A stretch of 64,000 nt of DNA from Vespula vulgaris. Its lineage: Eukaryota > Arthropoda > Insecta > Hymenoptera > Vespidae. The notes under the pieces are model-generated. The model searched no databases and was not told the DNA's origin. It saw nothing but the letters and a program-made list of their open reading frames with translations. Both the position numbers and the translations under genes were made by a program. Shown one piece after another: positions 12,059-24,168 of the stretch; position 1 is the stretch's first letter; each line of letters begins with the position of its first letter. The stretch is from positions 7,049,501 through 7,113,500 of the forward strand of contig NC_066591.1 of assembly GCF_905475345.1 (NCBI RefSeq), written 5' to 3'.

Positions 12059-13245
12059 CCACTCTATGATCCATTTTAATATGGTTCTGTTTAGTTATTT
12101 ACTATCAGTATTGTAAATACTGAATTAATGTTGAAATTCGTAGAGAAATTCATACCATAAATAAGTTCTGCAATTTGTATCATAATCATTATTTTATACG
12201 GGATGGATGTAAATTAAATTGATAAACCTCCAGAATTTATAGAGGACAGCCAATTGAAATAAGAAATTAATTGTTCGCAAGATGCAGAATGTTAATCATT
12301 TGTATTTGAAAAGTATTTATATTCCGTCTTAGTTTTCATTTTATTTGTAACATAATCATAATGATTTAACAAATTAATATTGTAGAATTGTACATAAAAC
12401 AAAAAGTTAACAAATTACTGCAAATTTTGTTCGTGATATGATCAAACCGAGCATCGATACAAGTCGAGCATGAAGAAAGTAAAACCCGATTGAATAGTCG
12501 TCTGTAATTCTGGTCCGTACATTAATTTACAGTATTCCAAGTCATTGTCTGGATAGACAATTTGTAAATAGAGTGTCTTACATTGTGGACTGAATAGAGA
12601 TAAAGTACGAGTGCATATGTTCTACAAGAAGTACGCAATTTCATTATTGGATTCTTCCTGAACATTTTTGCATCCTTTTGCTAAGAAACAAAGCACTCTT
12701 TTGCTAAGAAATTGCTTTCCAGCATGTAATTTACTATCTCAAAATACTTCAAATGATGTCTCCTATCAGTTAATCCAGTTTATCGGTTAAATTTAGATTC
12801 ATCCTGTATATAAGTATAGGATTAGCAAAAAATGTGGTCCTTCAAGCGACTAGTCTTCCAACTAAGCCAGCCAGGCCCTTCAGTCAAGCCTTCTCGCGAA
12901 TAGTAGTTATATAATCTAGTAGTTATGTTATGAAAGAGTCTCGATCCTACATAGGTGAACTTTGTAAGTCTGATAGAGTTTCCTAGAATGAAGGTACGAG
13001 TATCTTTCTTCGACGATCCCGTTAGAAGGTAGGTCTTTCAAAAGTGTGACAAGGAGAGATTTTCTTTTACGAAGCTCACCACCGAGTTCTCGAGAGAGGT
13101 GGTAGATGGTCACGGAAGAGAGTATACGTGGAGCTTACTCGGCTAAGCTTCGTAAAGCACCTTGATTACTAGTTCTCTATCCCTAACTCTCTAATAATAG
13201 GATTATACACCTTCGACCATTCTCTTTGGGCTCTTTCTCACTTGC

Positions 13246-13295
<50 letters not shown>
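13246..13295. repeat. (CT)n microsatellite
   Basis: About 50 bp of CT repeat with few interruptions. The minus-strand frame ending in an Arg-Glu run is its translation. Confidence 0.95.
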
Positions 13296-15203
13296 ACAGT
13301 GCTTTTACCCTTTGCGATATCACGTTCATGGTAGTACGTTAACTTTATCTCAGTTGGATAATTTGCTGTTTCCAAAGGCACGTTCATCTTCGCAGAAGGC
13401 ACTTTGGTACAATGGCTAATATCGTTCCTTTTATCGTTTTCCGCTAGAGGCAATAAATTTTTTTTGTCAATTTAAGGCCTCTCCGATTTCACGAAAGCTT
13501 TATAGGACATTGCAATATCTTTGTAACTCGTTATAAGGAATGGCTGAATCTTCAAGGTACATACGCGATATTTCCCCTTTATCTTTTTTTCTGAAATCTT
13601 GAAGATAATACAAATACGATGAAAAATATTTTCTTTTATTGCTTTATCTTAACAATTTTTTGAGAGGTTTATATTAAATGTGTCAATAGTTTTGTCACGA
13701 TGTAAAAATGCACATGATCAACATTGTAATACGAATAACTAACATTTAAAAAATTGAAATATACAATGGTATATGAAATTTGATCAATTTTATGCATATA
13801 TACACAAATAGATTTTTAAAGTGTTGTTTTTAATTTGAATTTTTAAAATTTTATATTTCAAGGTAGTTCTGCTATAACAACTATTTTTTATCTTCTTCGG
13901 ATAAGATAAGAGACACGAAAGATGTCACGAAATTTGTTCTTCCTTTGTTATATCCTGTGTTCTCCCAAAAATAAATAAACGACAAGAAGAATGCTACAAT
14001 GTACGGATAAATACCAGATGCTCTTTATTTCCCGAGCATTGTTGAATTTCGGGTTCTAAACCTAGAGAGGCTGTGATCGTGTGATTTATTATTGCTTTTT
14101 TTGTTAATATCCATTCTCATACTCCTCTTCCGTCATCTTTTTTTCTTTCGTTTTTCCAATTTTCACAAAGAATACTTGGGTAATTGTTCGTTCATAGAGT
14201 GAACAACATGCGTGTCAAATGCCGAATGTGCCGATGGATTCGTTAGGCGAGTATTTAACGAAAACCAACATAGGGCATTCGAACCATTTTTTTTTCCTTT
14301 AGATAAAGTTGAGAATGTCTTAGTATGAGTGAATGCGTTGTGAGTGCGTATGTAGAAACGAATTTATACGAGGAGTTCCATCGAATGCAATAGAATTCCG
14401 GAATTTACGTGCGATTTTGCGTGACGTTTCGTTTTTCGAGCATCTCCCTTTCTCCTTCGATATACATACAATACGAATTTCCCCTTGATTTTCGCTCTCC
14501 TCTAGTTTCTATTCCGTTTAGAGAGATTTTGTTCATTTATTTTTTTGTTTCCTCTTTTTTCTTTAATTTCGTGCAGTCAGAACCTCTTTTTTTCTTCTTT
14601 CAGATCAATTTGATTGACGAACGTTCTTTCCTCTTGTAGAAAAAAGTTAATGGCACCGTGTTTATATTTTCAATTAATTAGATATTTTATCCGAAAGAGA
14701 AATAATTGAAATGTCAGCGTCGAATTGAATTTAATTTGAAACGATAGATCGAAAATTCGTGTTCCATCGGAATTCAACTTCGATGTCGTAAAAGGATTTG
14801 TCGAATTTATTTTCCAAAGCGAGCAGTTAGAGAAGGAATTTGAAACGATGTCGGCGGAAGTTAGGTGAAAACGTGCACCGCCTCTCTACGCAGAGGTACT
14901 TGTGTAAACACACACGGCTGTTTTCATATCTCACTTTCCATTTGAAACATGCCCCGCCTATTCTGTTACCTTTTATGAAACTACTCGTGTATTTGCATTC
15001 GCACGAATGAAGCGCGGAATAAGACAGTTTTTTTACTAAAAGCACAATTTTTTACTAAATCCATAAAGTGATGTGAAACTCCGTTTAAGCATATATATGT
15101 GTATTTAAACCGACTCATAAATTGCTTTCGATCGAAAAAAAGAAAGAGCTTTATAAATGGAACGATGGAAAGTCAATATCCAACAACTAGCGATGTCAAT
15201 AAT

Positions 15204-15236
15204 GAGAGAGAAAGAGAGAGAGAGAGAGAGAAAGAG
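15204..15236. repeat. GA-rich microsatellite
   Basis: (GA)n with AAA interruptions, about 33 bp. Confidence 0.9.
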
Positions 15237-16090
15237 TCATTAATAAAAATTATGAATTGAAATAAAAGTTTTCTTCGCATTTCCATTTTACATGAAACGA
15301 ATTTACTCTTTATAATTAAAATGTTGTAAGAAACGAGATAGTTAAAATTTCATTTATTTTTCTTATGAAAAAAATGTGAAAAAAGGAAACTAAATAAATG
15401 AAACACTGTTTTAAAAAGAAATATTTCTTGGCGTATTGTTCGAACAATTCTTCAAATATCCCTGTTTCGCGTTGACATTGATATACACCTTTGATATTTG
15501 CGGTATCGAATCTTCACCGTGCACACACCCTCGAGCAGTTTCCTCGAATTTAATCGACGCCATTATGCCAACAGTTAATCTTGTTGCATGGCGCAAGCGT
15601 CGTTCTCGTAAATGTGTAATACTACGACAGATATTTCCGCAAAGTGGTAACACGAATGGAAAACATTTCATAGTTCTCGATTAGTAGTTTTCCTTATTTC
15701 AATTTAGAAAAAAAACGAAGTGGAAATGCATTAAATTAAATTGCGAAAACATTTGGACGATCAGTCTTCCATTTTAAGTATCATGGTTAAATTCGTTTCA
15801 ATCAAGTGTTTGCTATAACAAAAAATTTGTATAACAGCAGATATCAACATACACAACAGCTAAAAATAATCACATAGGAAGTAATTCTTCTTTGGTGGTC
15901 TTGAAGCGAAATACGACGCCGATGGTTAACTCATTTTAATCGATGATTCAAACTCCCTAACCACTACCACCAACGCCAAAGCATCATTCAAGCTTTCTCT
16001 CACGTCATAGAAGAGGAAGCTCTGTGAGTTTGAGTTACCGGAAAGCTCATTCGCTCCTGTCCGCAGGATCTCCTACGTCGTTAACCGCGT

Positions 16091-16105
16091 ATTGTTATAA
16101 ACAAT
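16091..16105. promoter_or_regulatory. Paired SOX-like palindrome
   Basis: ATTGTT-ATA-AACAAT is a perfect 6-bp inverted repeat with a 3-bp spacer. Its right half continues as AACAATGG, the consensus word of SoxB/HMG-box proteins. It lies in a 200-bp island that is more G+C-rich than its flanks, between 15955 and 16180. The motif match is seen directly; enhancer function is inference. Confidence 0.3.
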
Positions 16106-17040
16106 GGGCTTGCCTGCCGCTTCGACGGTAAACTCGTTTAACTTGAAGCATGCGTGACGGTTAGACGAATACACCACGGTACAAATCTGAACAGTTCGTT
16201 CAATGGAAAACGATTGTATTTAAAAGTTTCTATTATTTTTTAATTTCTTATTGTCGTTTTTTCTTAAAATTTCTAAACCATGATCGTAAACCTTTACGAC
16301 CCTCGATACTTTATCTCTATCGTGTGAACGTTAACTGGAAAAGCTTTGCCATTCTTTTTTATCTCGATCGGTGTTTCTTAGTAGACTAACGAAAAGAAAA
16401 GCAATACAAATACAACTAGCTTTCTTCTTCGATAGTACAGGGATCTACACGCTAGGAACTTTCTAAGGTGCACAGCTGCAAGAAGTTTAGGCTAGTGGGT
16501 TGCATCACTCCTTTGGTACGCTCCCTTTCTGCTCACCTTCCGACTTCTGTGTTTCTTGTATTTGAATTTCAATACCGACGGGACTTTCAGCTAGCTGTAT
16601 CTTGGAAGCTCTTTCGGACATTCCGTCCTATCGTATTTCCGATGTGCATTCGTGTTCGAAAGCTGGTACCGATCTGTGTAGCGGTTTTACACGATCGTAA
16701 ACGTTTGAAAGTCTTCAAAATACTAAAGAAAAGAATATACGAAGAAAAGAGAGAAAGCGAAAAAGAACACGTTCGGGGAGAGTTGAAATTTTATTTGCAT
16801 TTATTTCACTTGGATAGTTTCTCATCTTTTCGTGGTGAAATCAAAAAGAGAAAAAACATTCAACAACAAATTCAACTTTCCATCCGTTTTGAACCAGTCG
16901 TTCGTCGTTACTATCAAGATCGATAGAACGACAAGAATATCAAATCTATCGGTACGAAATCTTGGAAAATATTGAAGAGAAAAGGTGGTGGAAATTTTTC
17001 GGTCGATCGGTGTCCGAACATCGGCTGAATCAGCCAGGAA

Positions 17041-17093
17041 ACTCCATTTCTTCTTTTATCTTTTTATGTTCTTTCTCTTTTTCTTTCTCTGTT

Positions 17094-17182
<89 letters not shown>

Positions 17183-17202
17183 CTTTCTCTCTATCTCCGT
17201 TT
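17041..17202. repeat. Long (CT)n tract grading into (CTAT)n
   Basis: The pure CT core is 17095-17166 (about 36 units), preceded by a T/C-rich lead-in from 17041 and followed by CTAT units (17165-17182) and mixed CT. The two overlapping Leu-Ser frames here are artefacts of the tract. Confidence 0.97.
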
Positions 17203-19962
17203 CTCGGCTTGAAACATTTATAATAGTTTTCCATAATTTATTTTTAATTGCAGAAAATGAACAGAATAAGATATTATCATACAACAAAGTGTTTTTTCTA
17301 ATTACCTCAAAGTAATAATACAGTTCCTCATTCTTATTCTTTTCTCTCATTATCTTAAAATACTGTGGAAAGTTGATTTATCCGCGTAAAACGAGTCGGC
17401 GAGCTTCCTGCCTGATAAAGAAACGACCGTACCGTGACACCAGAGCTTTTACGGCTTTCAGCTTTCATCGTACGTTTTACCGATCGAATACGGCTGAAAC
17501 CTATGTAACGCATTTTGCGTATATTGGCTCTTTGAAAGAGAAAGAGAGAGTTTAAAAGTACTGTAGAGCTCGTCGAGTCGGTTAACGAGCTACAACGGCC
17601 ACAGGACCGTCGTCGTCTCGACGTCCCACGTTGCTGCTACTCTCCGGCGACAACAGTGTGGCAAATTAAATTAAATCCGCCTACGGGGCACTGGCCGATC
17701 GATAGATTTTCATTTGGCGTGCTGCGAGCTTCCCGATTGAAGGTAGGGATGGAAGAGGAAAGAGGAGAGCTCGGTAATACGAGAACGGCCGATGAAAGGA
17801 TAGCAGCAACCGAGAGGGTGGTGAAGAGGCTGCTGAAGAGGGTAGGAGATGAAAAAAAAAGAAAAAATAAAAGAAAAGAAAAGAAAGCACAGAGAAAATA
17901 TTCCCTTCGCGACCCGTAGACCAACCTTCCTTACCCCTCTCTCCTTTATTCGAATCGTTTCTATCGGTAGAAAGCGTATTCGCAACCCCTCTTCGCACTC
18001 TTCCATTCTCTATCACGTTTTTCTTTTTCTTCTCGATCGAAGAATATTCTCGCTTAATTTACCGATTTATGCGCCAATCACGCGATCCATCTTCGATTAT
18101 TTTTCCGAGCGTCATTTCTCCTTCTTTTCTTGTTCAACGAAAGGAAATGGGTTTATGAATGGTAAAGGCGATTAATAAGTGATATAGAATAATATTTTGT
18201 TTTTATCTTGGACCTTGTTGGATGTCCTCATCACTTGATCGAACTATTACGAACGTAATAGAAAAGCACGCTGATGATGATGAAAATGAGAAAAACGCAA
18301 GAGTTTATGAAAGCCATAACAGCGGCGTCTAACACAAAGAACGATGAACGAGCGGTAAAAATAAGCAGCGCATCGTAGAAACTATGAGCGAAAGCTTTTA
18401 CTTGATTGGATTTTATCAATAAACGAACGCCAGTGGATCGTCGATTTATTTCTTCCGTCTATCGATCGATCTGTTGCCATGAGTGAACTTTACTCAATTA
18501 CGAATCCTTCCATAGGAAAGCATTGAAGTTTTTGTATTTTTGTTTGATTTTGTCTTGTTTTATTGGAACAAAAGGCGAAATCATTTATAGTCGACTGTAT
18601 TTTCAAAAAAGACTTTTAGAGATTTGAAATTTTTCGGAATTTTAAAAAATTGAAAGAATAGTTCATGTTTGACGATCCAAGCACGAGTTTCATTCTCTCA
18701 ATGCAAATAAAATCAGAGATACGAACGCTCGGTTGAAATTTTCAAAGCAGAAAACGGATTCTTTTTTACAAAGACATAATTTACTGGTGTCACAATGTAT
18801 TCGTCGTGATAGAAAAGTGCATCGCAGGTAAAGGATCTTCGTCGTAGATTCGAGGGTTGGATTCGAACTTGGCACTCGAGTTCAGTGTTTGTACTTAGAA
18901 ACTGAGTGTCGGCTGAAGTTCGACGCGCGAATTTTGGGTACTTCTCGAGGAGCTGCTCGAGTTGAAGACTAATAAAGGCGAGAAGCTTGTAGAGTAAGAA
19001 GGTAAACGCAGTCGAGATAAGGAGAGGCCGAGTAGTCGTAGAGACGTGCACGACGTGTATATCTCGGCCTAGTACTATATATGTTCAAACAGATGAGAAG
19101 GGAGGTCGAAGTTCATGTAGTGAGAAAGTAATTAACTTCGTTCACCGACAACATTTAAAATAGAAGGAGAGATGTTAGACTTTCGTAAAATTTCCAAACT
19201 TCGAAATATGCTTTTATTGGGCCAAAAGAAAGTATTTTTACGTCGTATAATCCATATTCTTGAAAAAGATCTTTTAAATGTGAATAGCTAGAGCAGCGTA
19301 TTTTTGTGAACGTCTGGCTATGGAATCTCAAAGAAATCGTTTAGAAAGTTCTTCGAAGAAGGAAAGGTTCGAATTGCGTCGAATAAATTTCAATGACCAC
19401 GAAGATACTTTTCCCGTTCCTGGGTACTCGTTCCATCTTCTTTGGGATACGTCAGGATTATTCAAATTTTGGAAGAGCCTGCGTCCCTTCGAGCCAAAGT
19501 GCCAGAAAGAAACGAGAAGTGGACCTTCGAGGACTAGAAAGATATAGAATAATGCAATTCCAGTATGCTTCGAGAAGATCGTCTAAGACAGTGGTCTTTA
19601 TCCGGATCTCCGATCCGGATGCTTTGCCGAGTTCTTACCAAGTCTTACCGAGCAGAAACGTTTCGCCCTCTAGTAAACCTTCCTGTTTGAATCCCAGTCT
19701 TCCGAAACACGCGTAGCGATCGAAAATTCAGCATTCTTTCTTTGAGAAAGCTTCTTGATGGTGAGCTCTTTTTCTGCGAATAAAGACTTTGTCAAGATAA
19801 AACGGAATAAAGTTTTATCATCGAGTAATATGAATGTTGCAACTTAATTATTGATACGAAGAATGGAACAATATGTTAAAGGAACATATAAAGTTAAAAA
19901 GGCGGATGAGAAAAATTGAATGCGGAAATGAAAAGAGAAATAGGATAAGAAGAAAGGAAGAG

Positions 19963-19965
<3 letters not shown>
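17203..19965. other. Gene-poor stretch with overlapping open frames
   Basis: The segment 17650-18175 is open in several frames on both strands, which suggests unusual composition (purine-rich islands followed by pyrimidine-rich ones) more than a gene. None of the frames shows a domain I know. At 18850-19070 a more G+C-rich segment is open on the minus strand (frame 18713-19051). The plus frame 19393-19716 is also unrecognised. No splice-consistent gene model could be built. Confidence 0.5.

Positions 19966-20001
<36 letters not shown>
19966..20001. repeat. (GA)n microsatellite
   Basis: Eighteen GA units, nearly pure. The minus-strand Ser-Leu frame is its translation. Confidence 0.97.
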
Positions 20002-20006
<5 letters not shown>

Positions 20007-22430
20007 AAACTAGTCGCTTTATTAAAAAAATACGCGAGTGCCCTTTCCAATAGCATATTAGGAGCTTCAGGAAATCAGAGAAGACTTTCCTTCGGTCGAT
20101 CGATGATTCGAAACATCGTTAAGACGGAAATTGGGTAGAAACGTACTTATTGTTAGAGAAGTCTAAGATTACTTTCATTTTCCACTTAAAACGATCATTA
20201 TTCTATAGAATTATCGGAATATTATCTCAAGAAAATATTGCAGTAATATTGATTATATACCTATTTATACCTATCTTTCGTATCGATAAATAAAAGAATT
20301 TTCAATTGTACATAAATTTCGGTTAAATCATTTTAAAGATTTAAAATGCTTAAGCTTCTAACGAGTTCTTTAATCTTTCTAGTTAGAGTATCATTTCCAT
20401 AACTTAATGGAAAAAATCCTGCTTGATGGAACACGTATTATGTTATTTCAGAGTAATTTCTTTTTAGACTGAGCAACGATGAAGACATATACTTATTTGT
20501 TAGTTAGTAGTAGGATACTCGAGTTGTAAGCAGTTAGGACGGTTCCCAGTGCAGTGTAACTGTCGTGAACCGTTGCCAAGCAGTCTGGACAAGCTGGTGC
20601 GTTTTGTAGGTCAGCACAGGTTTCACTGTGGGCTGCTTGACAGTTCCACAGAAGGGCCGATGGAGGGTGGAGTCGGAGAAGGAGAGGGTAAAAGCGTCGG
20701 TGGTGGCGGTGGCAGTGGTAGCGATGCCTCTGAATCTAGAGGAGGGTCGAGAAACGGGTTGTACGTGTCGTGAACAATGGCCCAGAGAGTACACGGCAAC
20801 CTGACGTCACTTCCTGCCTCGACGAAGCTACCCTAATTGTCTCTAACCGTAGTCCAGTGATGTTCCACGAGCCTGAGGCAACGTATTACGTTTCTTCGCT
20901 TTATATCTTTAATTCGAGATTTTTCCTTCGACTTGTTGAAAGAACTAACGTTTAATTACATTTAGGACAGAGATTTAATAAGAAAAAAGAAAAAGAAAAA
21001 GAAATTTGCAAAAGATGTGGTTAACCAGATAGTTACCAAGTACCAGTAGTCAACCGTTTAATGCTTTTTCCTTTCAAAAAATTCTCGAAACAAAACACCT
21101 CTTACGAAATCTCTCTTTTCTTTTCTGGACATCGCTTTTTATCAAATTTTTGAGCTTTTTAAATAAGAAGAATTTGCATTACAAATGGAGAATCTCCAGA
21201 AAGTAATTGTCTATCGAAATTTAACAGTTTGTTAAGTGAAATGTAATTAACTTTCATTCTCTTTATTTCACCCACGTTAATTTTAACTAAGTTAGTCTAT
21301 AAGTACCAACGAAGTATCATATAGGTTGGTGACGACAATGGTATGTGATCCTAAACAAATTTTAGTGTCGTTTCCCTTGATAATATAGTATTCATGAGCC
21401 GATTATGAGACCGTTGAGGGTTCTAAGTAGAGGAAGGATCGTCACTCGATGAGTTATTAACTTCCATAATCCAGTGTTGATCGTCGATGACGACGTGGGG
21501 ATATCACAATCGACTGCAGATACTTTTGCGTGTGTCGTTCCTAGATTAACATCGATGTTCAATTAACGGGTCGTTATCACACGAGTTAATTACTTTACTG
21601 GATCATCGAGCTCATCTTCACGCTCGCGTGCCATCAACAACGCAATCTTGCTTCGCCGTAACGTTAATTTTTTTTTTCCTTTCCTTTCCAATGGAAATCA
21701 ATATTTATTTCTTCGTATTTCCAGCATCAGTTTCTTTGAATCGATATCTATTTATTCGAAGCTTTTTGGAAATCGTTATCAGAACTGAACAAACTGACAT
21801 AATTCTATGGGAGTCTTATTAACATTTCCGAACTATTAGTATTATTGATTTAGAGAAGTCGAACCATTTGCTATAACTTAGTTTTGTTATCGATCCTATA
21901 CGATTCTCTTTATTCTAATTGCAAGTTCCGTTATCTAAGTTCTAGCAGATTATAGATTTCGTTTAGATTCCATTTAGATAATAAATCTTTTTCGTTTAGA
22001 TTTTGAAATCTAGGTATAGTTGATATACACTATTTTACTGATTTTAGTTTTAGCTTAAAACTAGAAAATATTTTTTATATCGCACGATCTGTGTATGGTT
22101 TTGTTTTTTTTTTGTTTTTTTTTTTTTATTCTATACCTATCGTTGACAATTCGAGAGCTTTCAGCAAGCTTTTATACTCGATTTATTCCATATTCATACA
22201 ACTACGAAATAAATTCGTTCGAATGTTAACAAAATGTGAACAAAAAGAAATTTTCTGCATAAAAATATAAGAGCAACTAAATAAAAGTTCTTTATAAACG
22301 AACGATAATAGAGTTTATTAACGTTGTAATATCTTAAAGTTGTTACGTTGTCTTAACGTCTCTTTATTTTCAATCGTATTCCACTATGGCGAACATCGGG
22401 AGAGCATGGCAAGGCTTTGCCTCTTTTGTA

Positions 22431-22433
<3 letters not shown>
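20002..22433. other. Gene-poor stretch containing a G/A-rich island
   Basis: Apart from the island at 20525-20850, listed separately, nothing is recognised. A poly-T stretch lies at 22105-22127. The segment 21300-21620 has moderate G+C with several CGTCG/CGATG words but no long frame. Confidence 0.55.
20525..20850. other. G+C-rich, purine-asymmetric island with a CRE site
   Basis: This segment stands out from the AT-rich flanks. The part at 20655-20760 is made of GGA/GGT/GGC words and, read on the plus strand, gives a Gly/Glu/Ser-rich frame (20549-20773). The minus strand is also open (20534-20794, 86 codons). A palindromic TGACGTCA lies at 20802-20809. It could be a 5' exon, promoter or enhancer. 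Neither frame shows a recognised domain, and Gly-rich frames arise easily from GGN repeats, so I do not call a protein. Confidence 0.35.

Positions 22434-22467
<34 letters not shown>
22434..22467. repeat. (CT)n microsatellite
   Basis: Seventeen CT units followed by CT/T-rich sequence. Confidence 0.95.
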
Positions 22468-22473
<6 letters not shown>

Positions 22474-23188
22474 ATCTTTTTACTCTCTCATTTTCTGAGC
22501 AGCCCATCTAACCTTCTACGACGTTCCACGTCCATGTCCACGTTTTCGCAAAGAGGACGTTGCTTGCTCAATTTTCAAATGGAATTTTTAGTATACGGGA
22601 AAGGAAGAGAACAAATTTTATAAAATAATGCTTTAGTCTTTCACAAATTGTATATAACATTACTTAATAAGAAACTAGAGGTGCAAACAATAGCATCTTA
22701 AATATTTCTTGTGGAGGCATGATATAGACTTCGTTTCGATGAACGCTAATGAACGATGAAATTGAGTAGACAATGAATTTTGGATAAATCGCTTCTAAAA
22801 TAGCATTTAATAATCCGAGCGATTACCGATCGGTGCTAAAGATTTCTTCATTGAATTCGAACGTTACTCAGCGATACCATCACGAAACTTTAATCCACGA
22901 ATGGAGATTCTTTTGAATAGTGGGTAGTTGAGTAAGCACCTTAAGCTGTTCGCTAAGCCACGCGATATTGGCACCGATCTTGAAGCAATCGAGAAGCGAA
23001 TAACAAATTCTTCTTTATCGATCGTCGATTAACAGCCGGGTCAACCTCGAATTCACGTAGCAGAGCTCGTATTGACACTCGAGTCGATGTATAAACCATT
23101 TCACAAGGATGAATGGAACCGTTCGGGATTAGCAACGCTTCGATTCGCTTCTCTCAGTTCCTAAGCCTTATTTCCTCTATCTATCTCT

Positions 23189-23237
<49 letters not shown>

Positions 23238-23880
23238 TCTCTCTTACTTCTACGACGAGTATCTAACGTCGATCTCCTTTAGAGTCTTACGTGTTTATTA
23301 AACCTCGGCTCGAAGGAGTGGCATTGGTTCTAAATACATGAGAATTCTGGGTTATCAAGACGCGTCGAAGCGTTACTTAACTCTAAATCCTCTAATCCTT
23401 CGTCTTCGATATTATATCTTCGCCTTGAAAAGCTCTTTTTTCATAAACATGAATATTAGTCTCCAATATGAGTTTATTCATATCGGGATATTTATCAATG
23501 AAATTATTAAATTTTTGTAATTAATATACGATTGCAAATTAAAATTAATTATCTCTATATATATAGAGAATGTGCTGAATTGATCTTGAAAAATTGAAAT
23601 ATTTTGAAGGATTGAACCTATAAAAAAAATTTTCCGACAAATTTGTTTAGCATAAATGGGCACATCATACAGTATCAATATTTTTTTTTCAGGTCCAATG
23701 GTAGACGAAATTTTAAAGTCAAATTCATTTTTTTTAAATGGAACTATATATGTCTTTTCATAGTTCGATGACATTTGTTGAGATAAATTTAACGAGGTAT
23801 TATATTAGATCATTTTATATTGTAATATGTTGTAAACTATATTATAAATTTATGAGCATCTAAGGAGTATAATCCTGTAT
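22468..23880. other. Gene-poor stretch, AT-rich towards the right
   Basis: Contains the CT tract at 23186-23244. From 23420 to 23860 the sequence is very AT-rich; a minus frame (23478-23774, 98 codons) is open there but rich in Ile, Lys, Asn and Phe as expected from composition. A T-run ending in CAG at 23682-23691 resembles a splice acceptor but leads to no recognisable exon. Confidence 0.5.
23186..23244. repeat. (CT)n microsatellite
   Basis: CT-rich tract with a pure core of about 39 bp at 23196-23234. Confidence 0.95.
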
Positions 23881-23921
23881 TGCTGGTTGCTGGCTGTTAG
23901 ACTACATACTGTAAACAAAGG

Positions 23922-23996
23922 CCGAACTTCTTATCTACCTTCGTGCTTCTCAAATTACTGACCTAAGAAACGAAGTTTATTTCGTAAGAAGTTCGG
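23922..23996. repeat. Perfect 12-bp inverted repeat, 51-nt spacer
   Basis: CCGAACTTCTTA at 23922-23933 and TAAGAAGTTCGG at 23985-23996 are exact reverse complements. They lie shortly upstream of the NTR-like fragment. ATCCTGTATATA follows at about 24020. The pair could be a stem-loop or remnants of terminal inverted repeats; no target-site duplication was recognised. Confidence 0.6.
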
Positions 23997-24168
23997 TTTT
24001 GTGATACTATAAACGAGACATCCTGTATATATGCGGGTTTCTGTTTTTCTGTCCACCAAAACATAATCTTACTCTTATACGCTCCTCGAAAATCGGCTAG
24101 GCTCTTTGTCCTTTCTATTGTTGAGTAGTATTAATCTGTAGAAGTCCCCTCCCCTACATCATGCTCAG

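Larger units (their letters stand above)
9842..13245. other. Gene-poor stretch with small inverted repeats
   Basis: No gene is recognised. A CT/T-rich tract (9930-9995) ends in TTCTTCCAG and is followed by a possible exon, listed separately. At 10584-10596 and 10664-10676 two 13-bp words form an inverted pair with one mismatch (ACTATCTATTGTA against TACAATAGACAGT). A more G+C-rich segment spans about 11600-11960. The 14-bp word CTTTTGCTAAGAAA occurs twice near 12677 and 12700. TCCTGTATATA near 12800 resembles ends often seen in insect DNA transposon remnants, but no element is delimited. Confidence 0.55.
13296..17094. other. Gene-poor stretch, one mixed-composition ORF
   Basis: No recognised gene. 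A GA-rich tract lies at 15204-15236. The plus frame at 16468-16926 (152 codons) is one of the longest non-repeat frames in the window, but it starts after no clear signal, has no domain I recognise, and its Lys/Arg/Glu-rich second half looks like composition bias. The segment 15955-16180 is more G+C-rich and contains a SOX-like palindrome, listed separately. The stretch 13560-13880 is AT-rich and featureless. Confidence 0.55.

Noticed and set aside
12838..12880. tRNA-like words on the minus strand (CCAACTAAGCCA fits a reverse A box)
   Set aside because: No B-box match at the required distance and no acceptor stem could be paired.
16468..16926. 152-codon mixed-composition frame
   Set aside because: No domain, signal or splice context is recognised; the second half is Lys/Arg/Glu-rich and could be open by chance. 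It remains possible but is not called.
17637..18175. Overlapping long frames on both strands
   Set aside because: Openness on both strands in several frames points to composition (purine-rich then pyrimidine-rich blocks). No protein family is recognised.
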